A stretch of 7,673 bases of DNA, taken from Cryomorphaceae bacterium (GTDB taxonomy: Bacteria > Bacteroidota > Bacteroidia > Flavobacteriales > Schleiferiaceae). Under the pieces are notes generated by a model, which saw nothing but the letters and a program-made list of their open reading frames with translations, was not told the origin of the DNA and searched no databases. This document shows positions 1-7,307 of this stretch, piece after piece; position 1 is the stretch's first letter; each line of letters starts with the position of its first letter. The stretch spans positions 1 through 7,673 of the forward strand of contig DMQR01000032.1 of NCBI GenBank assembly GCA_003455605.1, written 5' to 3'. Position numbers and translations under genes: made by a program.

Positions 1-112
1 ACCTTCACAAAGCACACGGAGCAGTAGCAATAGCTCAAAAAGCTACTCACCTGGGAATTCAGGACGCAATAGTTCTGGCAGCAACGGTGCAGGAGGATCG
101 CGTCGTCGATGA
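1..112 (+). CDS. C-terminal end of an unidentified protein (5' truncated by window edge)
   Basis: Reading from base 2, one frame stays open for 36 codons and stops at TGA 110-112; frame 1 is closed by a TAG at 25-27. The visible peptide is almost entirely Ser, Gly, Asn and Arg and ends in SRRR, so it looks like a disordered, positively charged tail with no recognisable domain. Its stop overlaps the ATG of the following outer-membrane barrel gene in an ATGA junction (109-112), which supports both this frame and co-transcription with the barrel gene. I do not recognise the protein. Low-complexity tails of this kind occur on many unrelated Bacteroidota envelope and RNA-binding proteins, so no function is proposed. 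The evidence for its being coding is the open frame, the precise overlap and the tight gene packing here. Confidence 0.6.
   Translation, partial: PSQSTRSSSNSSKSYSPGNSGRNSSGSNGAGGSRRR
91..96 (+). promoter_or_regulatory. Possible Shine-Dalgarno sequence for the barrel gene
   Basis: AGGAGG lies 12 bases before the ATG at 109, inside the end of the upstream coding region. The match to the anti-Shine-Dalgarno is perfect but the spacing is longer than usual. Bacteroidota seldom rely on such sites, and no other gene in this window has one. The same bases encode Gly-Gly in a Gly-rich tail, so the match may be accidental. Confidence 0.3.
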
Positions 113-1509
113 ATAGATTAAAATTTCTTTTTCTAGCCTCACTTATGGGCTTGCAAGTGTACGCCCAAGACTTAGATTATTTCCTAGAACTCAATCAACC
201 TACAACCATTGGGGATGCGCGCTTTAATAGCATGTCTTCTGCAACAGTAGCCCTAGGCGGGAGCATGACGGCCATCTCATTGAACCCTGCCCTTGCTGGA
301 CTGTACAGACAACAAGGATTCAGCTTGAATGCCGGAGGCTTGACTAGGACCATGTACGATCAAGATGATTTGTTTTTGAGAGGATCTACAAACCGAGCGA
401 TCCTTCCAAATTTCGGATGGGTATCTAAAGACCCAGAAAGCCCTATGCGCCTGTTTTTTGTCTACAATACAGACCATGCATATGCGCGAAAGTTTAATAT
501 TCAGGCCAGTGATGCTAACAGCATGCAAATGCCCATCATTAATTACGCCAACGGGACGCCGCCCGAGTTTTTAGCGGATAATCTAGGGCCCTATGAAGAT
601 ATGCTATACCAATGTTATGCTGTGGACTGGGACCCTGATAAGATGGAATATATAAGCACCGCCGACCTCACATCAACGGATTATACACACAACTATTTCC
701 GAAAAGGCCTGAGAAATAGATCTACCCTTGGTGTAGCTTTTCAGCACAGTCCTCAATGGTACTTCGGAGGAAGTGTTCAAATAACTACATCCAACGAGGA
801 TGTCGAGGTAGAGCATCGCGAGACCTATAACACTTTTTCGGATTTGAATTATTTCAGCTCTACGGAGGCGTGGACCAATGTGTCCTTGGGTATTAGTGGT
901 AATCTAGGCATGTACTATCGCCCTGTCCAATTCCTTCGACTAGGCGCAGCACTCGAGTTGCCACAAATTCATGGCTTTAACTTAGATTGGGAAACAACTT
1001 TCAGAGCAACGCGTCCTTCGGTCAGTAGCAGCGCGATGGTCGCAGAGGGTTACGGTACAGAGTATAGCTGGGGTATCATCACCGCACCCAAACTCCAAAG
1101 CGGTGCAACCATTGTGATGGGACGCGCGGGCCTTATTACCGCTGGCCATACCTTTATTCCACATTCGTGGACCATGAGCACGGGCAAAAACGAGCGCTAC
1201 CTCACCGAAATCATCGACAGCACCATTTCAAATCAGCACCTCTTTGCGCTAGCTACTGAGTGGCGGTTAGGACCTTTAATTTTAAGAGGCGGGGGGCAAT
1301 TCTCTCCTTCCTATCGCGAAGGACAACAAGCCGCCGTTGGATACAGCTTGGGAGTGGCTATTCGTAGCGATCAAACCACGGTAGAATTTGGCTGGCAACG
1401 CCGTATTCAACGCAGTCAATACTATCCGTTTAGCAAGGATTACAGCGATGCATTCTTATACCAAATGCAAGAAGCCATTCTGGTCGTGGGCGTAGCTTGG
1501 AAAATCTAA
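109..1509 (+). CDS. OmpP1/FadL-family outer-membrane beta-barrel protein
   Basis: This encodes 466 residues, a normal length for Bacteroidota proteins of the OmpP1/FadL/TodX type. Residues 1-19 form a signal peptide (basic MNRLK, a hydrophobic stretch, then VYA before Gln20). Residues about 35-61 carry the family's N-terminal motif: GDARF, then ALGGSMTAISLNPA, then LYR, resembling the 'ALGG..SAI..NPA' signature of FadL-like barrels. The rest alternates polar and aromatic residues as in transmembrane strands, and the protein ends in a typical last strand (ILVVGVAWKI). FadL relatives move hydrophobic compounds across the outer membrane; the substrate here cannot be read from sequence, and many Bacteroidota paralogues have no assigned cargo. 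The ATG at 109 is chosen because it starts the signal peptide and overlaps the upstream stop. The family call is firm; a transport role is inferred. Confidence 0.82.
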   Translation: MNRLKFLFLASLMGLQVYAQDLDYFLELNQPTTIGDARFNSMSSATVALGGSMTAISLNPALAGLYRQQGFSLNAGGLTRTMYDQDDLFLRGSTNRAILPNFGWVSKDPESPMRLFFVYNTDHAYARKFNIQASDANSMQMPIINYANGTPPEFLADNLGPYEDMLYQCYAVDWDPDKMEYISTADLTSTDYTHNYFRKGLRNRSTLGVAFQHSPQWYFGGSVQITTSNEDVEVEHRETYNTFSDLNYFSSTEAWTNVSLGISGNLGMYYRPVQFLRLGAALELPQIHGFNLDWETTFRATRPSVSSSAMVAEGYGTEYSWGIITAPKLQSGATIVMGRAGLITAGHTFIPHSWTMSTGKNERYLTEIIDSTISNQHLFALATEWRLGPLILRGGGQFSPSYREGQQAAVGYSLGVAIRSDQTTVEFGWQRRIQRSQYYPFSKDYSDAFLYQMQEAILVVGVAWKI

Positions 1510-1518
1510 GGGGCTTTT

Positions 1519-1539
1519 ACATCTTTTGCCGTATTTTGC
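1519..1539 (+). promoter_or_regulatory. Weak candidate promoter upstream of the VPS10-like gene
   Basis: The 59-base gap between the barrel gene and the next ATG contains TATTTTGC at 1532-1539. This is one T short of the Bacteroidota -7 consensus TAnnTTTG, and I see no well-spaced TTTG -33 element. The gap is AT-rich and has no convincing hairpin or T-tract, so the two flanking genes may instead share a transcript. Confidence 0.25.
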
Positions 1540-1568
1540 AGAAATAAGAACTGCATTAGAATTACACT

Positions 1569-4500
1569 ATGAACTTCACTTGGTTGAAACACCTAACTGC
1601 CCTTGTATTACTCATCTCCGTATGCCTTCCGCAGGAAAGCTTTGCGCAACGTAAAAGCAAAGACGACGCTCCAGCATGGACCGACGCTAGCTTGAGTGCT
1701 TTCAAATGGAGAAATGTTGGTCCAGCAACCACCTCAGGTCGTATCGTCGACCTCGCAGTGGATACTTATAATCCTGGCACCTTATACCTGGCCTTAGCCT
1801 CTGGAGGGGTATGGAAGACTACCAATAATGGCACGACCTTCGAGCCCATTTTCGACGGTGAAGGAAGCTACAGTACTGGGTGTGTTACCATAGACCCAAC
1901 TAATTCGAATGTCGTTTGGGTCGGATCGGGTGAAAACAACAACCAGCGTTCTGTACCCTACGGCGATGGCATATATGTGAGCCGCGACGGTGGAAAATCT
2001 TGGGACAATGTTGGATTGTCTAAGAGTGAGCATATCGGTATGATTACCATTGACCCGAATGACGGTAACCACGTTTATGTGGCTGCTTACGGTCCTTTGT
2101 GGAGCGCCGGGGGTGAGCGCGGAATTTATGAAACGAAGGATGGTGGGAACAATTGGACCCGCATTCTGCAGATAAGTGAGCATACAGGTTTCAACGAAAT
2201 ACACATGGATCCTAGAGATTCAAAAACTTTATACGCAACGGCACACCAGCGTCGTCGCCATGTGTATACCTACCTCAGCGGTGGGCCAGAGAGTGCCATT
2301 TACAAGAGCACAGACGGTGGAGCGAATTGGGAAAAGCTTGGCGGCGGATTGCCTGGTGGTGATGTAGGTCGTATTGGGATGGATATTTCACCGGCGAATC
2401 CAGACAAGTTATACGCGACGATTGAAGGGCACGGTACTTACGCCTCGGAAGATCGTGGAGCGAGCTGGAGCAAAAAATCGGGCCATGAAACTTCTGGAAA
2501 CTATTATGTAGAGTTCATTTGCCACCCTACGAATGAAAACACTGTGTATAGTATGGATACCTATGCGCAAGTAAGCACGGATGGCGGAAAAACATTCAAC
2601 CGCATTCCCAAGCGATTCAAGCACGTGGACAACCACTGTTTGTGGATTGACCCCGCGAATACGGATCATATGTACATAGGCACTGATGGTGGTTTGTATG
2701 AGACTTGGGATGGGATGAGCAGTTGGAATTGGAAGGCAAATATTCCTACGATTCAATTTTACCGCGTAGCCGTCGATAACGATTGGCCGTTCTATAACAT
2801 TTACGGAGGGACTCAGGATAACAATAGCTTGGGTGGACCGTCGCAAACTATCAATTCTCGTGGGATCATCAATAGCGATTGGTTTGTAACCAATGGTGGC
2901 GATGGTTTTGAAAGCGCTACGGATCCAGACGACCCGAATATTGTATACGCACAGGCTCAATACGGATGGTTGGTACGATTCAACAAACAGACAGGTGAAA
3001 AAACACCAATTCAACCGCAGAGCAGGTATAAAGAAGCGGCGTACAGATGGAATTGGGATGCGCCTCTTATTGCAAGTAAACACCAAAAGAAAACTTTATA
3101 CTTCGCAGCGAATAAAGTCTTTAAGAGTACGGACCGTGGAGATGGCTGGACGCCTATTAGCGGGGACTTGAGCAGACAATTGGATCGCAACACCCTGCCT
3201 ATTATGGACCGCTACTGGGGACCAGAGGCTATTGCATTGCACAAGAGCACCTCGATTTATGGAAACATCGTCACCATGAAAGAACACCCGAACAAGCAAG
3301 GTCATTTATGGGTCGGAACGGACGACGGATTGGTTTGGAAGACCGAAGATGACGGGAAGAATTGGACCAGCGTTAAGAACTTCAACACCTTGCCGAAAAC
3401 CCAAGTTGGATCACTCAACCTACCGCTGGTGTATGTTCAGGATATCGTGCCTTCGCAGCACGACGATAAGGTAATCTATGCTGCGTTCAACAACCATAAA
3501 AATGGGGACTTCAAGCCATACTTGTTCAAGAGTGACGACGGTGGCCGTTCATGGAAAAACATCGCGAATGACTTGCCTGAGCGTGGATCGATATATAGCG
3601 TTGCCGAAGATCATATCAACTCGAACCTATTGTTCGTCGGTACTGAATTTGGACTTTGGTTTACCCTTGACGGTGGTGAGCATTGGAAGGAACTGGGCAG
3701 TGGATTGCCGACCATCGCAGTACGCGATATCGCGATACAAGAGCGCGAGAATGATTTGGTTGTGGCTACTTTCGGTCGCAGTTTCTACGTTCTAGATAAC
3801 TACAGCCCGCTTCGTGAACTCGAATATGTTCTGAATCAAGACAATGCCTTCTTTACCACGAAGCCTGGCCTTTTATTTCGCCGAGCGAACATTGGTGGTG
3901 TGGATTATAAAGGCGCTCAATACTACACCGCAAAAAATCCAAAAGTCGGAGTGACCTTTGAGTGGAATACTTCTTCGAGTGCTGCTAAAGTGAAAGACAA
4001 ACGTCCGGAAGCAGATGAAAACCTACCCCACTACCCTAGCTTGGATCAGCTGCGCGAGGAGGATTGGGAAGAGAAGGCATACTTATTGTTCGAAGTTACT
4101 GACAGTAGTGGCACTCCTGTAGCCCGCTTCACAAAGGGAGATAGCAAAGGTATTCAGCGCTATACTTGGGATGGGCGTATGAGCAGCACATCTTCTATAA
4201 GCACCAACGGCGAACCCATAACAGAAGCCTATGGTACTTCGTTTGTTATGCCAGGCAATTATTTTATATCAATGCACCGTTCGACTAATGGATCCTTGGA
4301 AACTTTGATAGATAAACATGAGTTTAAAGTCAACCATCTTTACAACTACGAAGGGATCGACATGGCCTTCAATCAGAGCGTTGACGCTTTAAGCGAACGT
4401 ATGAACAAGGTCATGGCTGAGTTTGATGAATTAAATGAAGAATTGGGCAAACTACGTGCTGGTCTGCGCAATACGCCTGGAGCTTCTATAGAAGACTTGG

Positions 4501-4793
4501 GCACTGCACGCTCCTTAGACGTTCAGCTCAAAGAGGTAGGGGTACTGCTCAAGGGAGATGCCACAAGAAGCAAACGTGAATTTGAATCTGCGCCATCGGC
4601 ACAAAATGCTTTAGGGTTATTGGCTTGGGGCGCCTTCAATCACCGCGGCGTACCTACAGGCACAATGAAGCAACTCAAAGAAGATGCTATGGCCATGTTG
4701 GTGGATGCAGAAAAAGCATTGACTCAAATCGATGAGGCGATGGACGCATTGAAGGCAAAAGCTGTTGAACAAGGGGTACCGTTTTGGGATTAA
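1569..4793 (+). CDS. Secreted VPS10/sortilin-like Asp-box (BNR) double beta-propeller protein
   Basis: This 1074-residue protein has a signal peptide (about 1-26, ending SFA before Gln27), so it is exported. Eleven Asp-box motifs (S/T-x-D-x-G-x-x-W/F) are visible, starting near residues 83, 137, 188, 246, 292, 335, 378, 519, 591, 654 and 698, for example KSTDGGANW and KSDDGGRSW. They suggest one propeller at about 45-400 and a second at about 400-745. GGTQDNNSLGGPS (413-425) and NGGDGF (442-447) are, from memory, conserved in this family, usually annotated 'glycosyl hydrolase' or 'VPS10 domain-containing'. Residues about 790-920 look like a beta-sandwich (YTWDGR, then MPGNYFISM, resembling FlgD-type Ig folds), and about 930-1065 is helical and charged. 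No catalytic residues can be assigned, so enzymatic activity is not claimed. There is no evident type IX secretion C-terminal domain and no lipobox, so a periplasmic location is most likely. The protein is full length for the family. Confidence 0.85.
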   Translation: MNFTWLKHLTALVLLISVCLPQESFAQRKSKDDAPAWTDASLSAFKWRNVGPATTSGRIVDLAVDTYNPGTLYLALASGGVWKTTNNGTTFEPIFDGEGSYSTGCVTIDPTNSNVVWVGSGENNNQRSVPYGDGIYVSRDGGKSWDNVGLSKSEHIGMITIDPNDGNHVYVAAYGPLWSAGGERGIYETKDGGNNWTRILQISEHTGFNEIHMDPRDSKTLYATAHQRRRHVYTYLSGGPESAIYKSTDGGANWEKLGGGLPGGDVGRIGMDISPANPDKLYATIEGHGTYASEDRGASWSKKSGHETSGNYYVEFICHPTNENTVYSMDTYAQVSTDGGKTFNRIPKRFKHVDNHCLWIDPANTDHMYIGTDGGLYETWDGMSSWNWKANIPTIQFYRVAVDNDWPFYNIYGGTQDNNSLGGPSQTINSRGIINSDWFVTNGGDGFESATDPDDPNIVYAQAQYGWLVRFNKQTGEKTPIQPQSRYKEAAYRWNWDAPLIASKHQKKTLYFAANKVFKSTDRGDGWTPISGDLSRQLDRNTLPIMDRYWGPEAIALHKSTSIYGNIVTMKEHPNKQGHLWVGTDDGLVWKTEDDGKNWTSVKNFNTLPKTQVGSLNLPLVYVQDIVPSQHDDKVIYAAFNNHKNGDFKPYLFKSDDGGRSWKNIANDLPERGSIYSVAEDHINSNLLFVGTEFGLWFTLDGGEHWKELGSGLPTIAVRDIAIQERENDLVVATFGRSFYVLDNYSPLRELEYVLNQDNAFFTTKPGLLFRRANIGGVDYKGAQYYTAKNPKVGVTFEWNTSSSAAKVKDKRPEADENLPHYPSLDQLREEDWEEKAYLLFEVTDSSGTPVARFTKGDSKGIQRYTWDGRMSSTSSISTNGEPITEAYGTSFVMPGNYFISMHRSTNGSLETLIDKHEFKVNHLYNYEGIDMAFNQSVDALSERMNKVMAEFDELNEELGKLRAGLRNTPGASIEDLGTARSLDVQLKEVGVLLKGDATRSKREFESAPSAQNALGLLAWGAFNHRGVPTGTMKQLKEDAMAMLVDAEKALTQIDEAMDALKAKAVEQGVPFWD

Positions 4794-4800
4794 TAGTTCG

Positions 4801-4808
4801 TACCTTTG
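4801..4808 (+). promoter_or_regulatory. Bacteroidota-type -7 promoter element for the folE-cysS-yidD run
   Basis: TACCTTTG matches the Bacteroidota sigma-A -7 consensus TAnnTTTG exactly and sits 31 bases before the folE ATG, in the only gap ahead of this gene run. The nearest TTTG upstream (4783-4786) is only 14 bases away, short of the usual spacing of about 19, so the -33 half is poor or absent. Confidence 0.5.
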
Positions 4809-4839
4809 CCGCCCCTAATTAAGAATAGAATTGTACCTT

Positions 4840-5523
4840 ATGTCTAAAGAACTACAAGCTTTATTGGCTGAAGAGATTGGCGATGCACACGAGAGTTTTT
4901 CTGCTGAGACTCCCTTGCGCAGTGATGCGTTCGATAAAAGCAATGAGGAAAAAATTGCCATCATTGCGGATCACGTACGTAGTATTCTGGAAACCCTAGG
5001 CATGGACCTCAGCGACGACAGCCTTCAAGGCACCCCAATGCGCGTTGCTAAATTATTCGTCAACGAGGCCTTCGGCGGATTGCACCCGGATCGCAAACCT
5101 TCGATGAGCACCTTCGAGAATTCCTACCGCTACAATGAAATGTTGGTAGAGAAGAACATCGTGGTCTACTCCACCTGTGAACACCATCTACTCCCTATTG
5201 TGGGGCGTGCTCACGTGGCCTACATTTCCAACGGAAAGGTTGTTGGCTTGAGCAAGATGAATCGTATCGTGGATTACTATGCTAAACGCCCTCAGGTACA
5301 AGAGCGCCTCACCCGTCAAATCGTACAAGCCCTCCAAGAAACTTTGGGTACTAAGGATGTCGCTTGTGTCATCGACGCGAAACACCTCTGCGTGAACTCA
5401 CGCGGTATTCGTGACATCGAAAGCTCCACGGTTACTGCAGAATTCGGCGGAGCCTTCCAGAATGAGGAGAATAAAAAAGAGTTTCTGAACTACATTAATT
5501 TGAATACCGAATTCGGCGCCTAG
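4840..5523 (+). CDS. folE: GTP cyclohydrolase I (type IA)
   Basis: FolE converts GTP to 7,8-dihydroneopterin triphosphate and formate, the first step of tetrahydrofolate (and biopterin) synthesis, as a cytoplasmic zinc-dependent homodecamer. The 227-residue product has the expected zinc ligands: Cys113 and His116 in STCEHHLLP and Cys184 in KHLCVNSRG, with the same 3- and 71-residue spacing as Cys110, His113 and Cys181 of the E. coli enzyme. Other family blocks are [10 protein letters not shown] (64-73), [20 protein letters not shown] (136-155) and the final EFLNYI. I chose the ATG at 4840 over an in-frame TTG at 4831 because the latter adds only three residues with no support. About 35 poorly conserved residues precede the core, which is normal. 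It begins a likely operon: its TAG overlaps the GTG of cysS by one base. Confidence 0.96.
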   Translation: MSKELQALLAEEIGDAHESFSAETPLRSDAFDKSNEEKIAIIADHVRSILETLGMDLSDDSLQGTPMRVAKLFVNEAFGGLHPDRKPSMSTFENSYRYNEMLVEKNIVVYSTCEHHLLPIVGRAHVAYISNGKVVGLSKMNRIVDYYAKRPQVQERLTRQIVQALQETLGTKDVACVIDAKHLCVNSRGIRDIESSTVTAEFGGAFQNEENKKEFLNYINLNTEFGA

Positions 5524-5525
5524 TG
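5521..5525 (+). promoter_or_regulatory. folE stop / cysS start overlap (TAGTG)
   Basis: The TAG of folE (5521-5523) and the GTG of cysS (5523-5525) share one G. No Shine-Dalgarno-like sequence lies just upstream, so cysS is probably translated by ribosomes finishing folE. This overlap is also the main evidence for the GTG start. Confidence 0.6.
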
Positions 5526-7004
5526 AACCCGTTATACGAAGTCTATCCCCTCCATATTGAAAACAGCCTAACTGGCGAAAAGGAACTCTTTTCCCCAGTC
5601 CTCGAGGGACGCGTAGGCATGTATGTATGTGGACCGACCGTATATAGCGATGTACACCTAGGGAATGCTCGAACGTTTACCTCATTCGATCTAATCTTCC
5701 GTTATTTAATGCATTTGGGGTACAGCGTGCGTTACGTGCGCAATATTACAGATGTAGGCCATTTGGAGAATGACGCAGATAGCGGCGAGGATAAGATTGC
5801 AAAGAAAGCCCGTCTCGAAGCACTCGAGCCTATGGAAATCGTCCAACGTTATACTGTTGATTTCCATAAGGTGATGGGGCAATTAGGCGCGCTACCCCCT
5901 TCCATCGAGCCTACCGCAACCGGTCATATTGTCGAGCAAATCACCATGACCCAAGCCATCCTAGACAAAGACTGGGCCTACGAAAGCAACGGTTCTGTAT
6001 ACTTTGATGTCAACGCCTACAATAACGATGGCGGGGACTACGGTGTACTCTCAGGTCGCAAGATGGACGAGCTTCAAGCCGGAAGCCGAGCCCTAGACGG
6101 ACAAGATGAAAAGCGCAATCCTGCGGATTTTGCCCTTTGGAAAAAAGCCTCTCCAGCACATATAATGCGCTGGCCTTCACCTTGGGGCGATGGATTCCCA
6201 GGATGGCACCTCGAATGTTCTGCGATGAGCACCAAATACCTCGGCGATGAATTTGATATTCACGGGGGCGGTATGGATTTAAAATTCCCTCACCACGAAT
6301 GCGAGATTGCACAAAACAAGGCCTGCACAAACCACAACGGTGCGCGTTATTGGATGCATGCTAACATGCTAACACTCAACGGAAAACGCATGAGTAAAAG
6401 CACCGGCAACACCATCCTACCTGGAGAACTATTCTCCGGCACCAACGATCAATTGATTAAGGCCTTCCACCCTTCAGTGGTTCGATTCTTCATGATGCAA
6501 GCCCACTACAGCAGCGTACTGGACTTTAGCAATGAAGCGCTTTTAGCCGCGGAAAAAGGACACAATAAACTTCTTGCCGCTTGGAATATACTTCAACAAG
6601 CGAGCGCCAAAGGTGGCCAAGGGTTTGATGTTCAAGCATGGAAAGACAAGTGCTATGGCGCTATGAGCGATAACTTCAATAGCCCTATCCTAATCGCCCA
6701 TTTATTCGAGGCCGTTAAATTCGTCAATGCAAGCGAAGGCGGTCTCGCCATTACTGCTGGTGATTTAAAGGAGCTGCAACAGTCCTATAAAACCATGGTC
6801 TTCGAAATTCTAGCGCTCCAGGGCGTGGAAAGTCAAAGCGCACACAAGGATGCATTGGATAAAGCAATGGATTTAATCATTGAATTAAGAGCACAAGCTC
6901 GTACCAATAAGGATTGGAGTACAGCAGATTTGATTCGGGACCAGTTAAACGATGCAGGTATACAACTGAAGGACGGATCGGAAGGCACGACCTATAGCCT
7001 CTAA
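5523..7004 (+). CDS. cysS: Cysteinyl-tRNA synthetase
   Basis: This class I aminoacyl-tRNA synthetase charges tRNA-Cys with cysteine in the cytoplasm and is essential. The 493-residue product is complete and slightly longer than the E. coli enzyme (461). Visible features are [19 protein letters not shown] (32-50) with the HIGH-type HLGN at 45-48, the KMSKS-type loop RMSKS at 289-293, and the zinc ligands Cys36, Cys232 (HLECSAM), His257 and Glu261 (FPHHECE), spaced as in E. coli Cys209, His234 and Glu238. The helical tRNA-binding domain covers about 335-490 and ends in the usual ADLIRDQL...GI.LKDG..GT pattern. The start is GTG 5523-5525: family members need about 30 residues before the CGPTVY block, and I see no in-frame ATG or TTG before the ATG inside it. 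The GTG shares its first G with the folE stop (TAGTG), suggesting translational coupling. Confidence 0.96.
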   Translation: MNPLYEVYPLHIENSLTGEKELFSPVLEGRVGMYVCGPTVYSDVHLGNARTFTSFDLIFRYLMHLGYSVRYVRNITDVGHLENDADSGEDKIAKKARLEALEPMEIVQRYTVDFHKVMGQLGALPPSIEPTATGHIVEQITMTQAILDKDWAYESNGSVYFDVNAYNNDGGDYGVLSGRKMDELQAGSRALDGQDEKRNPADFALWKKASPAHIMRWPSPWGDGFPGWHLECSAMSTKYLGDEFDIHGGGMDLKFPHHECEIAQNKACTNHNGARYWMHANMLTLNGKRMSKSTGNTILPGELFSGTNDQLIKAFHPSVVRFFMMQAHYSSVLDFSNEALLAAEKGHNKLLAAWNILQQASAKGGQGFDVQAWKDKCYGAMSDNFNSPILIAHLFEAVKFVNASEGGLAITAGDLKELQQSYKTMVFEILALQGVESQSAHKDALDKAMDLIIELRAQARTNKDWSTADLIRDQLNDAGIQLKDGSEGTTYSL

Positions 7005-7006
7005 GT

Positions 7007-7291
7007 ATGAAAACCTTATCCCATTTGTTATCGACGGTGCTGGCCGCACCCCTGCTACTTTTGATTTGGTTATACCGAAAGGTCTTATCTCCATTAATTG
7101 GACCCTCATGCCGCTACCAACCGACCTGCAGCGCCTACGCCGCAGAAGCCCTTAAAATCCACGGTCCCTTTCGAGGCTTCTGGATGAGCATCAAACGTAT
7201 CGGAAGCTGCCATCCTTGGGGAGGTAAAGGCTGGGACCCAGTTCCGGGCAGTACATTAGAAAAAGAATTAAAAGAGAAAAACATCATCTAA
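7007..7291 (+). CDS. yidD: Membrane protein insertion efficiency factor YidD
   Basis: YidD is a small inner-membrane-associated protein that improves insertion of proteins handled by Sec and YidC; its mechanism is not settled. The 94-residue product carries the whole family signature: a hydrophobic, amphipathic N-terminus (about 8-27), [18 protein letters not shown] (28-45) with its paired cysteines, then [20 protein letters not shown] with the third conserved Cys, and DPVP. The tail after DPVP is short and charged. The length is typical. The ATG lies two bases after the cysS stop, with no separate promoter, so it is probably co-transcribed with folE and cysS. In many bacteria yidD instead sits between rnpA and yidC; its place behind cysS matches what I recall for several Flavobacteriia, where lgt often follows. 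Here the next gene is a PD40 lipoprotein instead. Confidence 0.94.
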   Translation: MKTLSHLLSTVLAAPLLLLIWLYRKVLSPLIGPSCRYQPTCSAYAAEALKIHGPFRGFWMSIKRIGSCHPWGGKGWDPVPGSTLEKELKEKNII

Positions 7292-7307
7292 TCCTATACT
7301 AGTCATT

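Noticed and set aside
1794..2204. 136-codon open frame on the - strand
   Set aside because: It is antisense to the first propeller of the Asp-box protein and has no recognisable motifs.
2409..3086. 225-codon open frame on the - strand inside the VPS10-like gene
   Set aside because: It lies wholly antisense to a gene with clear family motifs, and its translation shows no domain or signal I recognise. It is best explained as a shadow of the + strand codon bias.
3478..3795. 105-codon + strand frame inside the second propeller
   Set aside because: It is an out-of-frame reading of a region whose Asp-box motifs in the main frame are intact, so it is not a separate gene.
4831..4839. TTG at 4831 as an alternative folE start
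   Set aside because: It adds only three residues before an ordinary ATG, with no ribosome-binding signal or conservation argument, so the ATG at 4840 is preferred.
6010..6330. 106-codon open frame on the - strand inside cysS
   Set aside because: It is antisense to the conserved zinc-binding part of CysS. The composition is Arg-rich, as expected for a shadow frame, with no start context or motif.
7265..7307. Possible terminator after yidD
   Set aside because: The region is A-rich but I find no GC-rich stem followed by a T-tract, so there is no support for a transcription stop there.
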